DNA from: Kiritimatiellia bacterium | GTDB lineage: Bacteria > Verrucomicrobiota > Kiritimatiellia > UBA8416 > JADHWI01 | Direction: 5' to 3' | Length of the DNA: 54,013 bases | Assembly: GCA_016783565.1 (NCBI GenBank) | Contig: JADHWI010000011.1 | Coordinates: 1 to 54,013, forward strand | Shown here: positions 28,780 through 38,481 of the stretch, one piece after another | Layout: every line of letters starts with the position of its first letter | Position numbering within the stretch: the first letter of the stretch is position 1 | Made by a program: the position numbers and the translations under genes | Notes under the pieces: model-generated | The model's database searches: none | What the model saw: only the letters and a program-made list of their open reading frames with translations | What the model was told of the DNA's origin: nothing

Positions 28780-29613
28780 ATGAATGCGGTACCTGAAAGC
28801 CTTGGAATTATAGCGGGAAAGGGTGTGTATCCGTACCTGCTGGCAGAATCAGCACGCCAGCAGGGAGTGAAACGGATTATGACTTTGGCCTTTAAGCGTG
28901 AAACGGATCCCCGCATGCGTGATGTGTCTGACGAGATCCGTTGGGTCTATGTAGGACAGTTGCAACGGATGTTGGATGCGTTTCGTGAGTGTGGCGTTAA
29001 ACAGGCCGTTATGGCGGGTCAGATTACACCCACAAATCTTTTTCGGGTGCGCATGGATGCCCGTGCCTTACGGATGCTTCGGGCGCTTCCTGCGCGAAAT
29101 GCGCATACGATATTTGGAGCGATTGCAAATGAGTTGAGTGATGTAGGCGTGGATTTGCTGTCGGCGTCAGCGTTCATGGGTCCTCACATGGTAGATGCGG
29201 GAGTCTTGACTGATGGTGCGCCCGGAGAGGCGCAGCAGGCGGATATTGCGCTGGGGTTACGCGTCGCGCGTACATCCAGCGAGCTTGAAATTGGTCAGAC
29301 CGTTGTGATTAAAGAGGGGACGGTGCTTGCAGTCGAAGCTTTTGAGGGGACCAATGCCGCCATACGGCGTGCAGGAAAACTGGGAGGACCCGGAGCGGTG
29401 GTGGTGAAGCTTGCCAAGGCTGGACACGACATGCGGTTTGATATTCCGGTGGTGGGGGTGCATACGCTGAAAGTTTTACGTAAGATTAAGGCTTCTACGC
29501 TTGTTGTGGAGGCGGGCCGGTGCATAATTCTGGAGCGAGATCGCGTGATTCATGAAGCAAACCGTATGGGATTGAGTTTGATTGCGGTGGGTGCAGACGG
29601 GTGTGTGTCTTAG
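28780..29613 (+). CDS. lpxI: UDP-2,3-diacylglucosamine pyrophosphatase LpxI
   Basis: The 277-residue protein (DUF1009 family) opens SLGIIAGKGVYPYLLAESAR. It contains VYVGQLQRMLDAFRECGVKQ and VMAGQITP, and a C-terminal domain with EGTNAAIRRAGKLGGPGAVVVK, quoted as EGTNAAIRRAG and KLGGPGAVVVK, FDIPVVGVHTL and the end GADGCVS. LpxI hydrolyses UDP-2,3-diacyl-GlcN to lipid X and UMP in lipid A synthesis, replacing LpxH. It is used in alphaproteobacteria and several other phyla. Next genes are a Gfo/Idh dehydrogenase and lpxB, the next enzyme of the pathway, which strongly supports the assignment. Confidence 0.95.
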   Translation: MNAVPESLGIIAGKGVYPYLLAESARQQGVKRIMTLAFKRETDPRMRDVSDEIRWVYVGQLQRMLDAFRECGVKQAVMAGQITPTNLFRVRMDARALRMLRALPARNAHTIFGAIANELSDVGVDLLSASAFMGPHMVDAGVLTDGAPGEAQQADIALGLRVARTSSELEIGQTVVIKEGTVLAVEAFEGTNAAIRRAGKLGGPGAVVVKLAKAGHDMRFDIPVVGVHTLKVLRKIKASTLVVEAGRCIILERDRVIHEANRMGLSLIAVGADGCVS

Positions 29614-29698
29614 CGGCTGTGTGCCTATGACGAATTGAAGCCGATGTGCATCTGTGGGTGGGTGTTGAGATAGGATCTGTTTTTTGGAGTATTTGAAA

Positions 29699-30658
29699 AT
29701 GGAAGAAATGAGTACGGGCAAGCTACGTGTAGGCGTTTTTGGAGTGGGCAGCCTGGGACAATGGCATGCACGGATCTATTCCGAGTTGCCTGACGTTGAG
29801 CTGGTGGGTGTATATGATGTGGATGCCTCGCGGGCACGCGAGGTGGCTGATCGGTATGGTGCTCAGGCATTTGAGTCCCTGGAAGAGCTCGGGACGGCCG
29901 TGGAAGCCTGCAGTATCGTGGTGCCGACGGATAAACATTTTGAGGTGTTTCAGCATTTGGTGGAGCAAGGGGTACACATGCTCGTGGAGAAGCCTATTTC
30001 TGCAACCACGGCTGAGGCAGAGGAGATGGTGAAGATTGCCGATTCACGCTCAGTGATTCTGCAGGTAGGGCACGTGGAGCGATTCAACCCTGTCATGCAA
30101 TATCTGGAAGAGCGGTTGACGACGCCGCGGTTTATTGAGGCGACACGATTAGCTCCCTATCCGCCACCACGGGAGGGAGGGTTGCCGCGGGGTACTGAGG
30201 TCAGCGTGGTTCTGGATTTGATGATACATGACCTGGAAATCATTTTGCATCTTGTGGGTTCTGAAGTGCGCGAAATTCACGCTGTGGGTGTGCCTGTTCT
30301 CAGCCCGACAGAAGACATCGCGAATGTTCGGCTTGTTTTTGAAAATGGTTGTGTGGCTAACGTGACCGCCAGTCGGATCAGCCAGGAACGGATGCGTAAG
30401 ATTCGTGTCTTCCAGGAGGATGCTTATTTGTCCCTGGATTATATGGAGCAGAGTGGCCAGATGCACCGTCGCGGGCCGGACGGGATCGGTGTCAAAGAGG
30501 TGCCTATTGAGAAAGGTGAACCGCTTGCACTTGAGCTTGAGGCATTTACCACTTGCATACGAACCCGGCGGGACCCCGTGGTGTCCGGTCGGCATGGATC
30601 GGCGGCATTACGATTGGCCGTAACCATTTGTGAAACGATAAGAAATAGACCATCTTGA
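29699..30658 (+). CDS. Gfo/Idh/MocA family oxidoreductase in lipid A operon
   Basis: The protein has 319 residues from the ATG preceded by TGGAG; the frame from TTG at 29684 is less likely. The Rossmann domain starts GVFGVGSLGQWHARIY; the family motif VEKPIS lies near residue 95. LDLMIHDLEIILHLVG contains the catalytic-region HD. The fold oxidises or reduces sugars with bound NAD(P). Its position between lpxI and lpxB suggests a lipid A-related nucleotide sugar. One known example is GnnA, which oxidises UDP-GlcNAc so that a 3-amino group can be introduced by GnnB. No aminotransferase gene is present here, so GnnA is a hypothesis only. A general sugar dehydrogenase is the alternative. Confidence 0.85.
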   Translation: MEEMSTGKLRVGVFGVGSLGQWHARIYSELPDVELVGVYDVDASRAREVADRYGAQAFESLEELGTAVEACSIVVPTDKHFEVFQHLVEQGVHMLVEKPISATTAEAEEMVKIADSRSVILQVGHVERFNPVMQYLEERLTTPRFIEATRLAPYPPPREGGLPRGTEVSVVLDLMIHDLEIILHLVGSEVREIHAVGVPVLSPTEDIANVRLVFENGCVANVTASRISQERMRKIRVFQEDAYLSLDYMEQSGQMHRRGPDGIGVKEVPIEKGEPLALELEAFTTCIRTRRDPVVSGRHGSAALRLAVTICETIRNRPS

Positions 30659-30669
30659 GGGGGTAGGAT

Positions 30670-31830
30670 ATGCCGAAAAGTGCTTCGATAGTGATTATTG
30701 CCGGTGAGCCATCGGGTGATCTGCATGGTGCCAGGTTGGTGCGGGCCATTCGGGCTCAGCGCCCGGATCTGACTTTTTTTGGAATTGGGGGCGATGCAAT
30801 GGCTGCTGAGGGTGTTGCGTTGCGGTGGCACGTGCGTGACATGGCCGTTATGGGGTTCACTGAGGTGTTAGCCCGGTACGGATTCTTCCGTCGGGTGTTT
30901 CACCAGATGTTGCATGAAGTCAAGCAGGTACAGCCTGTTGCGGTGATCCTGATTGATTATCCTGGTTTTAATTTACGGTTTGCAAAGCGAATACATGGCC
31001 AGGGAACAAAGGTAGTCTACTACATTTGTCCGCAGGTATGGGCATGGGGCCGCCGACGCATTCCCAAGATGGCCAGAGATATTGATCGACTGGTGACGAT
31101 CTTTCCTTTTGAGAAGAAGCATTTTCGCGGGACCGGCTTAAACGTGGATTTTGTTGGTCATCCGTTGGTGGATGAGGCAGGTGCGGTCTTTACTGCGCCG
31201 ATGTCGGCCTTGCCCTGGCAGGGAGAGCCGAGGGTGGCTTTGTTGCCAGGGAGTCGCAAGCATGAGATCGAGCGCATTCTGCCGGCCATGTGGCGCGCTG
31301 CGGGGTGCATTCAGTCACGTTGCCCCGAGGCATCGTTCATACTTGCGGCCGCTAAGCCTGAGCAGGAGGCCTTGATTCGTCGGGTCGTGGCCCGTTTGTC
31401 TGGTGGCCCGTCCCGGTGGAGCATTGTAACCGATAAGACAACATCGGTGTTGCGGCAGGCCAAGGCAACGATGGTCGCATCGGGAACGGCAACCATCGAG
31501 ACCGCACTGATGCGATGTCCAATGGTGATTTGCTATCGGGTGTCTGCGCTCTCGTACATGATTGGGCGATTGTTGATTAAGGTTCCTTATATCGGCATGG
31601 TCAATATTGTTGCAGGAAAGAAGATCTGCCCGGAGTTGGTGCAGTCTGCGTTGACGCCGGAGAAATTATGCGATGCCATGATGCCGCTGTTGCATGATGG
31701 GGTTGAGCGTGGACGTATGTTGCAGGGACTTGACGAGGTGAAGGAAAAGCTGGGTTCGGTAGGTGCTGTAGACAGGGCGGCACATTCCGTGCTCGAAGAG
31801 ATTCATGGTGGGGCAGAAGTGCCGCTGTAA
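30670..31830 (+). CDS. lpxB: Lipid A disaccharide synthase
   Basis: The 386-residue GT19 enzyme starts after a strong AGGGGGTAGG ribosome binding site. Motifs are IIAGEPSGDLHGARLV at the N-terminus, FFGIGGDAMAAEGV, VILIDYPGFNLR, YYICPQVWAWGRRRI, VGHPLVDE and LLPGSRKHEIERILPAM. The C-terminal half has SGTATIETALMRCPMVICYR, quoted as SGTATIETAL. It joins lipid X and UDP-2,3-diacyl-GlcN to give the tetraacyl disaccharide precursor of lipid A. It lies 11 bp after the Gfo/Idh gene. It converges on the MBL gene with only 4 bp between stop codons, a tight tail-to-tail junction. Confidence 0.97.
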   Translation: MPKSASIVIIAGEPSGDLHGARLVRAIRAQRPDLTFFGIGGDAMAAEGVALRWHVRDMAVMGFTEVLARYGFFRRVFHQMLHEVKQVQPVAVILIDYPGFNLRFAKRIHGQGTKVVYYICPQVWAWGRRRIPKMARDIDRLVTIFPFEKKHFRGTGLNVDFVGHPLVDEAGAVFTAPMSALPWQGEPRVALLPGSRKHEIERILPAMWRAAGCIQSRCPEASFILAAAKPEQEALIRRVVARLSGGPSRWSIVTDKTTSVLRQAKATMVASGTATIETALMRCPMVICYRVSALSYMIGRLLIKVPYIGMVNIVAGKKICPELVQSALTPEKLCDAMMPLLHDGVERGRMLQGLDEVKEKLGSVGAVDRAAHSVLEEIHGGAEVPL

Positions 31831-31834
31831 GCGT

Positions 31835-32626
31835 TTATGATGCATCAACGGTGATGACATCACTGATGCGATCCGGATAGGTCATTTTGATTGCAATATG
31901 GGTATGTCCACTGCGGTCCAGTAACTGGCGCACGGATTTTTCGGCCAGCTCGGGGTGATTGCAGTCTTTGCTGAGGTGCGCCAGAAAAACGGTTTGCGTA
32001 TGGGCTCCGGCCAGTTCGGCCAGCATCTCTCCTGCCTGTGTGTTGGACAGATGTCCCTGACGACCTGCGATTCGTTGCTTAAGTGACCAGGGGCGAGGTG
32101 AGTCTTTCAGCATTTCTTCGTCATGATTGGCCTCGATGACGATGCCCTGACAGGCGCGCAATCTCTCGCGGATCAGTGATGTTGGCGTTCCCATATCGGT
32201 TACAACACCCAGACAGGTCTCTTTGTGTCGGATGATGAAGCCCACGGGGTCGTATGCATCGTGCGGTACGGAAAAAGGTGAGAAGTCCATGTCGCCGATA
32301 GAGAAGGTTTGCCCTGACTCAAAGATGTTCCAGGGCAAAGGACCTGTCTTTTGCATACGTTCGGTTGCCTCAATGGTGCCGGCATTGCCGTAGAGGGGTA
32401 CGCTGTGCTTGCGATGCAGCACGCGAAGGGCTCCGGTATGATCGGTATGCTCGTGGGTGAGACAGAGCGCGCTGAGAGAGGCGGGATCGATGTTGATCTG
32501 TGCCAGTCGAAGCTCAATCTGCTTGCACGAGAGCCCCGCGTCAATGAGCGCGTGCGTGGTTCCTGAGGATACGAAAGTGCAGTTTCCAGAACTGCCGCTG
32601 GCAAGTACGCATACGGTTAGCGGCAT
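31835..32626 (-). CDS. MBL-fold metallohydrolase (YycJ/WalJ-like)
   Basis: The protein has 263 residues from the ATG preceded by AAAGGGGGG, giving the conserved start LTVCVLASGSSGN. The metal motif is LTHEHTDHTG (HxHxDH), followed by VPHDAYDPVGF, VVTDMGT, ANHDEEML and HLSN. The family is the YycJ-type metallo-beta-lactamase fold, with suggested exonuclease or phosphodiesterase activity linked to DNA or cell-wall regulation in firmicutes. No YycFG two-component genes are nearby. It is divergent from rpoN, with about 110 bp between start codons. Confidence 0.88.
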   Translation of the reverse strand: MPLTVCVLASGSSGNCTFVSSGTTHALIDAGLSCKQIELRLAQINIDPASLSALCLTHEHTDHTGALRVLHRKHSVPLYGNAGTIEATERMQKTGPLPWNIFESGQTFSIGDMDFSPFSVPHDAYDPVGFIIRHKETCLGVVTDMGTPTSLIRERLRACQGIVIEANHDEEMLKDSPRPWSLKQRIAGRQGHLSNTQAGEMLAELAGAHTQTVFLAHLSKDCNHPELAEKSVRQLLDRSGHTHIAIKMTYPDRISDVITVDAS

Positions 32627-32735
32627 AGTCCCCCCTTTCGGGTGGAGTCCGTCCATACTGGGTTTTGCACTATTTTCTTGAGTAAGCAATCTTCATTGGT
32701 CAACATGCAGGTGGATCATACACGGGAAATCCAGG

Positions 32736-34166
32736 ATGCCAAGTCAAACACTCTCTTTAGCTCAGACACAGCGCCTGCAAATGGTGCTGGCGCCGCAGTT
32801 GCGTCAATCTCTGGAGATGTTGCAGGTCCCGATGCTCGAGCTACGGACGATGATTCAGAAAGAGCTGGAACAGAACCCCACGATCGAAGAGTTGCCGCAA
32901 GATGGCGAACGCGTAGAAATCGAGCCAGGGTCGGACTCTCCCGAGGACAATAGTGAATTGAATTTCGATGAGGAGTTTGAAGCGCTTGCGAAGCTTGATG
33001 ACGAATGGCGCGACTATTATTTTCAAAATCTTCAGACACGATCATACTCCGACGACGAAGAGGATAAGCGCCAGTTTATGCTGGAATCATTGCAGCAATC
33101 GGAGTCCTTGCAGGAGCACCTGATAAATCAGCTTAATCTGGCGGGGTTGAGCGAAGGGGAGCGGCAGATCGGCGAGATGGTGATTGGGAGTATTGATGAT
33201 GACGGTTATCTGACGGTATTGCCGGAGGCGTTGTCCGAATCCACGGGGTTGGACTTGGGCCAGGTGGAGGATGTGTTGCACATTGTGCAGGAGTTTCACC
33301 CCACCGGGATTGGCGCACGTGATCTGAGGGAGTGTTTGTTGATCCAGTTGGAACGTTTGGATAAAGCAGATTCTCTGGCCGCGCGCATTGTGGATCGGCA
33401 CCTGGACCGATTGGGAAGAAAACGATTTCAGGATGTCGCCAAGTCATTGAAGGTGGGCCTTGATGAGGTGAAGGAAGCGGCTCAAGTAATTGGTTCATTG
33501 GACCCGAAGCCGGGGCGGGTGTATACCGACGAAGTGGCGACGTATGTGTTCCCTGAAATTGTCGTTCAAAAGGTGGATGGCGAATACGTAATCATTATGA
33601 ACGATGATCAGCTTCCGCATGTGCGTATCAGCCGTCATTATCGTAATTTGTTGAGTGACAAGAGCGTGAAGCCGGAGGTCAAAACCTATGTGCGTGAGCG
33701 GATTCGTTCCGGGGCGTTTTTGATTAAAAGTATTCATCAGCGGCAGAAGACGATTCGACGTATTGCCACGGAGATAGTGGAGCGTCAGGTTGCGTTTCTT
33801 GACAATGGTGTGTCGCACCTGAAGCCATTGACCATGGCCCAGATTGCCGCGGCCGTTGGCGTTCATGAGACGACAGTGAGTCGCGCGGTGAACGGGAAAT
33901 ATATGCGCACGCCGATTGGTGTGTTTGAGTTGAAGTATTTCTTTACGCCGGGTATTGCAACGGCAGACGGTGCGCAGGTTTCAAATAAAACGGTTAAGGA
34001 TATGATTGCCTCGCTGGTATCTGCTGAGGATTCTTCAAGCCCGCTGTCGGACCAGGAAATCATGTCCAAGCTTAAGGAGAGGGGCATCAATATTGCTCGT
34101 CGCACGATTTCGAAGTATCGTCTTGTTTTGAAGATACCACCCTCCCACCTGCGTAAATCTCTTTAG
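32736..34166 (+). CDS. rpoN: RNA polymerase sigma-54 factor
   Basis: The 476-residue protein has all three parts. Region I is Gln/Leu-rich (LAQTQRLQMVLAPQLRQSLE, then MLQVPMLELR) and contacts activators. An acidic region II follows (residues about 50-110). The core-binding domain has GEARQ-like helices with IGARDLRECLLIQLERL and LDPKPGR. The DNA-binding domain has TMAQIAAAVGVHETTVSRAVNGK and the RpoN box ARRTISKYR at about residue 455, in parts. Sigma-54 reads -24/-12 promoters with AAA+ activators. No activator gene is in this window, and I found no convincing -24/-12 site. mfd starts 6 bp downstream. Confidence 0.97.
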   Translation: MPSQTLSLAQTQRLQMVLAPQLRQSLEMLQVPMLELRTMIQKELEQNPTIEELPQDGERVEIEPGSDSPEDNSELNFDEEFEALAKLDDEWRDYYFQNLQTRSYSDDEEDKRQFMLESLQQSESLQEHLINQLNLAGLSEGERQIGEMVIGSIDDDGYLTVLPEALSESTGLDLGQVEDVLHIVQEFHPTGIGARDLRECLLIQLERLDKADSLAARIVDRHLDRLGRKRFQDVAKSLKVGLDEVKEAAQVIGSLDPKPGRVYTDEVATYVFPEIVVQKVDGEYVIIMNDDQLPHVRISRHYRNLLSDKSVKPEVKTYVRERIRSGAFLIKSIHQRQKTIRRIATEIVERQVAFLDNGVSHLKPLTMAQIAAAVGVHETTVSRAVNGKYMRTPIGVFELKYFFTPGIATADGAQVSNKTVKDMIASLVSAEDSSSPLSDQEIMSKLKERGINIARRTISKYRLVLKIPPSHLRKSL

Positions 34167-34172
34167 CAGATC

Positions 34173-37100
34173 GTGGACACGACCTATACAGCTAGCGCGC
34201 TGGAGTTGCTTCGGCCAATGGCCCGCAAGCTGCTCGTCCCGGACTGTGCATCGATTCCAGATTTGCCTTCGTCTATGGAGGGATTGCTTGCATGGGCAAT
34301 GGTTGGTGATGAGCCGCTTTCCCTGCTTTGGATTTGCGATGGCATGGGCGAGTTGGAACAACGTCACCGTGACATGCTCGCTATGGCCCCTGATCCATCT
34401 TTTGTGAATCACGTGTTATATTTTCCTGAGCGGGATTTATCACCGGGAGAAGATGGCCAGTCGAACGACCAGGGAGTGGGGGACCAGTTGTATGTGCTCC
34501 GTCATCTTCGGGAGCAAATGGATGTTGACGAAGAGGACGTGCAGCATCCCGTGATCGTTCTGACCTGTGTTCAAGCACTGATGCAGCGTGTGCTGAATCC
34601 ACAGTCGCTTGATCAACGGAGCCTTGAGTTGTCAACGGATCAGAATCTTGATCGGGATGATGCCGTAACCGTGTTGCTTGAGGCCGGATATCACCAGGTG
34701 CTTGAGGTCGAGGCGTACGGACAACTCTGTGTTAAAGGTGGTATTCTGGATGTCTGGCCTTTGACCTCAGAATGGCCGATCCGTATTGAATTCTTTGGCG
34801 ATGAGATTGCGTCCATCCGGATTTTTAATCCAGCGGATCAACGCTCCCTTGAGCGTATTGAATCGCTACGTATTCCTCCCATGGTGGGGGCGCCGGATGG
34901 GGAGCAAATGGGAAGTCTTGCTGATTATCTGTCGAGCAACACCGTGTGTGTGTGGTCTCGCCCTGAGAGCATTCGAGAACATGCTGAGATACTGAGTGCA
35001 TCATTCAAGGGCATGCTTCCTGAATCGATGATGCGGTTTGAGGACATGGATAGGCATCTTTCATCGGTATGTGACGGGACGCGTGTGGAGATTGGAACAC
35101 TGGAGACGCCGGATGCGGTAACGGGAGGCGAGTATTTTGCGTTTGCTGTCGAGCCGATGCCTCGTGTGGGTGCGTTATCAGGTGAGTTTCTTCATCCGGA
35201 TGTGATGGGACGACATCGGCAGGAGTTGCTGCAGCAGCATTTGGACCGCGCAAAGCAGGGATGGATAGTCTATCTGTTTATGGATACGCAGGGCGCGTTG
35301 GAACATTATGTCCGCGATCTGGATGCGGCAAGCGGTGTGAACCTGCTGAAGACCTGTGTGGGCGCGTTGTCAGGCGGGTTTGTTGTGAAAGGGTGTCGTC
35401 TGGCCGTCTTGTGCGAGGCGGACCTTGTGGGCCGCCCCAAACGGGCCGGGACGCGTTACCGTCCCATCCGCCGTCGGCAACGTGTGCAACAGGATGCCGG
35501 CGAACGGCTCGGTGCGTTGAGCGTGCTTGAGCCGGGGGATCTTGTGGTGCATTCGGATCATGGTCTGGGGCGATTCGAAGGATTGAGCGAGATTGTGTTC
35601 AATGGTGAGACGCAGGAAGTTGCGACGATTGAGTACGCCGATGAGGCGCGACTGCATGTTCCGGCAAGCCAGGTTTATCTTCTCAGTCGCTATGTGGGTA
35701 TGTCTCGCAGAATCCCCCGGTTACACAAGTTGGGGGGGCGCCGCTGGTCGCGAGAGAAGTCTGAGGCCGAGGATGCCGTGGCAGATCTGGCGTCGTCACT
35801 GCTTGAAACACAAGCACACCGCGATGCATTAAAGGGGTGCAGTTTTGGTCCTGACAAGCCGTGGCAACACGATTTTGAAGCGGCGTTTCCTTTTCGTGAG
35901 ACGCCGGATCAGGAAACGGCAGTGCGTGAGGTTAAAGGTGATTTGGAGTCAGAGCGCCCCATGGATCGTTTGATCTGTGGTGATGCCGGGTATGGTAAAA
36001 CTGAAGTGGCGATGCGTGCAGCGTTCAAGGTGGTGATGGAGGGCGCTCAGGTGGCGGTGCTGGTCCCGACGACGGTGCTGGCGCAGCAGCACTTTGAAAC
36101 ATTCCAGGAACGTATGGCTGTTTATCCGTTCCGCATTGAGATGTTGAGTCGATTTTGCTCGCAGGGGCGACGCGCAGCCACGTTGCGTGGGCTGAAGGAA
36201 GGTGTCGTGGATATCGTGATTGGCACGCACGCGCTGGTGCAACCCACGATTGGATTCAAGAATCTGGGGCTAGTGATTATCGATGAGGAGCAGCGCTTCG
36301 GAGTGAAGCACAAAGAGCGGCTCAAACAGGTGCGTAAGCTGGTGGATGTGCTGACGTTGACGGCGACGCCGATTCCAAGAACGCTGTATATGAGTATGAC
36401 CGGGGCGCGGGATATGAGTCTGATTCAGACGCCGCCTCGCGAGCGAGTGGCAATCGAAACGATAGTGACACGTAACAGCGATGAGGTGATTCGCCGTGCG
36501 ATTATGCGGGAGCTGAATCGAGAGGGGCAGGTCTTCTTTCTCTACAATCGGGTCATGACGATTGAGCGTACGCGCGAGCGCTTAGAGCGGCTTGTGCCGG
36601 AAGCGCGCATGACCGTGGCGCACGGTCAGATGCGTGCAGGTGAGTTATCCCGGATTATGCATGCCTTTGTGTCTGGTGAGTATGATGTGTTGGTCTGCAC
36701 AACGATAATCGAGAGTGGGGTGGATATTCCACGTGCGAACACGATTCTTATCGATCGTGCAGATCGTTTTGGTATTGCGGATTTGTATCAATTGCGTGGT
36801 CGGGTTGGTCGCTCAAATCATAAGGCCTATGCCTACCTGTTGCTTCCGCCACGGGGGCGCGTGGATGCGGATGCGCGGGAGCGCATCGGGGCCTTGCGTA
36901 AGCACTCCAGTTTGAGCGCCGGCTTTCAGCTCGCTTTACGCGACCTGGAAATCAGGGGTGCGGGCAATATCCTGGGTGCGCAGCAGAGTGGCTATATCAG
37001 CGCGGTTGGATTTGGTCTGTATTGTCAGCTTTTGCGCAGGAGCATTGCGGGATTGCGGGGCGAGAAGACTCCGCGGATTGTCGATACAGAGTTGCATCTT

Positions 37101-37511
37101 GATTTTATTGATTTGTCTCCGCGTGGCCAGGCCGGTCACAATGCCGCAGGCATACCGTATGACTACATTGAGGAAGAGGGGCAGCGCCTGGATACGTATA
37201 ACAGGCTGGCGCGTTGTGCGGATGGTGAAGAAGTGACAGGGTTGCGCGAATCGTTGCGAGACCGGTATGGTCCGCTGCCGGTTTCCGTCGATCGGATGTT
37301 GCGTTTGGCAGGATTGCGCATTCGTGCGGCTGACCAGCAAATTCGATCCGTCCGGGTGCGTGAAGGCAAAGTGATGCTGCTGAGGCACGGGGACTACATT
37401 ATGCGGAAGCGGCGGCATCCGCGGCTTGAGAGCTGCGGAGCCGATGCATGCTTGTCTGAGCTTGAGATAATGGTTGAAACGGTTGACGATTGGGCGGATA
37501 GGGTGGCGTGA
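34173..37511 (+). CDS. mfd: Transcription-repair coupling factor Mfd
   Basis: The 1112-residue protein starts at GTG (no strong ribosome binding site; a later ATG near codon 16 is possible). The UvrB-homology region occupies the N-terminal third. The RNA polymerase-interacting CarD-like domain is seen as LEPGDLVVHSDHGLGRFEGL at about residues 450-470. The RecG-like translocase has Walker A GDAGYGKTEVA near residue 605, IIDEEQRFGVKHKERL, LTATPIPRTLYMS and VLVCTTIIESGVDIP. Late motifs are YQLRGRVGRS and RDLEIRGAGNILGAQQSG. Mfd removes stalled RNA polymerase and recruits UvrA. It follows rpoN by 6 bp, so the two are probably cotranscribed. Walker A reads GDAGYGKT rather than the common GDVGYGKT. 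Confidence 0.96.
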   Translation: MDTTYTASALELLRPMARKLLVPDCASIPDLPSSMEGLLAWAMVGDEPLSLLWICDGMGELEQRHRDMLAMAPDPSFVNHVLYFPERDLSPGEDGQSNDQGVGDQLYVLRHLREQMDVDEEDVQHPVIVLTCVQALMQRVLNPQSLDQRSLELSTDQNLDRDDAVTVLLEAGYHQVLEVEAYGQLCVKGGILDVWPLTSEWPIRIEFFGDEIASIRIFNPADQRSLERIESLRIPPMVGAPDGEQMGSLADYLSSNTVCVWSRPESIREHAEILSASFKGMLPESMMRFEDMDRHLSSVCDGTRVEIGTLETPDAVTGGEYFAFAVEPMPRVGALSGEFLHPDVMGRHRQELLQQHLDRAKQGWIVYLFMDTQGALEHYVRDLDAASGVNLLKTCVGALSGGFVVKGCRLAVLCEADLVGRPKRAGTRYRPIRRRQRVQQDAGERLGALSVLEPGDLVVHSDHGLGRFEGLSEIVFNGETQEVATIEYADEARLHVPASQVYLLSRYVGMSRRIPRLHKLGGRRWSREKSEAEDAVADLASSLLETQAHRDALKGCSFGPDKPWQHDFEAAFPFRETPDQETAVREVKGDLESERPMDRLICGDAGYGKTEVAMRAAFKVVMEGAQVAVLVPTTVLAQQHFETFQERMAVYPFRIEMLSRFCSQGRRAATLRGLKEGVVDIVIGTHALVQPTIGFKNLGLVIIDEEQRFGVKHKERLKQVRKLVDVLTLTATPIPRTLYMSMTGARDMSLIQTPPRERVAIETIVTRNSDEVIRRAIMRELNREGQVFFLYNRVMTIERTRERLERLVPEARMTVAHGQMRAGELSRIMHAFVSGEYDVLVCTTIIESGVDIPRANTILIDRADRFGIADLYQLRGRVGRSNHKAYAYLLLPPRGRVDADARERIGALRKHSSLSAGFQLALRDLEIRGAGNILGAQQSGYISAVGFGLYCQLLRRSIAGLRGEKTPRIVDTELHLDFIDLSPRGQAGHNAAGIPYDYIEEEGQRLDTYNRLARCADGEEVTGLRESLRDRYGPLPVSVDRMLRLAGLRIRAADQQIRSVRVREGKVMLLRHGDYIMRKRRHPRLESCGADACLSELEIMVETVDDWADRVA

Positions 37512-37557
37512 ATCGGGGGCTGTGAGCGCTTTCCCGGAGCGCAGGGACGGGTGAGGG

Positions 37558-38481
37558 TTACCGTGTCAGTTTCAAGGCGGCGTAGGGTGCCAGCGCCGTA
37601 AGCAGCAGGGCTCCAAAAGTGATGGGGGAGGCGGGTAACGCTGCGGCACGCATCAGGTTCCAGAAGATCAGAACGCAGGAAGCCCAGGTGAACGTCAGGT
37701 TTCCGAATGTATGAGCTGAGGTCAGCCACCCCAGGCCCCAGCGTCGTCTTTTCTGAAATGGAAACAAAAGGTTCGTGCCCAATTGCCCCAGGTGGTCTAC
37801 GCCTCCATGTGCAGCAAAAGCCAACCCGGCGATGATACCGCACGTCACATTGGTCAGGAATCCTGTCGCGAGACCGAAAGCAGCGGCAATCGGCAGGCTG
37901 TGTGTCCATTCACGGTGCCATGGAATAAAACGTACGTTGATGCTGCCGTTGCGTGTGGGTTCCATGGAGAACATGGGACCGTCAAAGATATCGATGGTTG
38001 TAGAGGCCATGTATTCAATATGTATGTCGGTTCCAAGCGGTACGGTTGCCGTTCGTTTTGATTTTGGGATTGGTGGTGGGGCCAAAGGTTGCCCTCCGGT
38101 GTCGACACTATCGCCAATCTCAACGCGAACCGTGCGCGCGACGACATCAAAGTGCACATGGTAGCGAAGCCATTGGTCTTCTCCCAGCGGCATTGAGTCC
38201 AGCTTAACCCGGATGGTTCGCTTCGAAAGCATGGCGTCGGTTAAACTGTCTGCGATGGCATGTGCGATGAGAGCGGGGTCGGGGATCAGCGGGTCCGGTG
38301 CGATTTCCGTGTGATGAGGATAGAGGAATCGCACGAACCGAAAGTCCAGTGTGTCGGGCAGCAGACCAAACGCACCGCCAATCACAAAATACAGTGGATT
38401 GCCTGCGGCGGCGGCCTCGACCGCTTCGGGAAAGCAGGACGCAATGGCGACACCGAGGGTAAAATGTGTAATTCCCTTCAT
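37558..38481 (-). CDS. YdjM/DUF457-like membrane-bound putative metal-dependent hydrolase
   Basis: The 307-residue protein opens MKGITHFTLGVAIASCFPEA, as YdjM/YbcI-type membrane proteins do. Three or four membrane segments are visible at the ends. The conserved His-rich element HREWTHSLPIA follows a roughly 130-residue non-membrane insert (about 75-200) with DIHIEYMASTTIDIFDG. Further HGGVDHLGQL and TSAHTFGN hold conserved His/Asp residues. Family members are classed as metal-dependent hydrolases of unknown substrate. It is the last gene of a seven-gene overlapping operon; its ATG overlaps the TctA-like gene's stop by 4 bp. Confidence 0.75.
   Translation of the reverse strand: MKGITHFTLGVAIASCFPEAVEAAAAGNPLYFVIGGAFGLLPDTLDFRFVRFLYPHHTEIAPDPLIPDPALIAHAIADSLTDAMLSKRTIRVKLDSMPLGEDQWLRYHVHFDVVARTVRVEIGDSVDTGGQPLAPPPIPKSKRTATVPLGTDIHIEYMASTTIDIFDGPMFSMEPTRNGSINVRFIPWHREWTHSLPIAAAFGLATGFLTNVTCGIIAGLAFAAHGGVDHLGQLGTNLLFPFQKRRRWGLGWLTSAHTFGNLTFTWASCVLIFWNLMRAAALPASPITFGALLLTALAPYAALKLTR

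Noticed and set aside
32627..32735. Sigma-54 -24/-12 promoter upstream of rpoN
   Set aside because: No TGGCAC-N5-TTGC-like pair with correct spacing was found here or in the other intergenic regions inspected.
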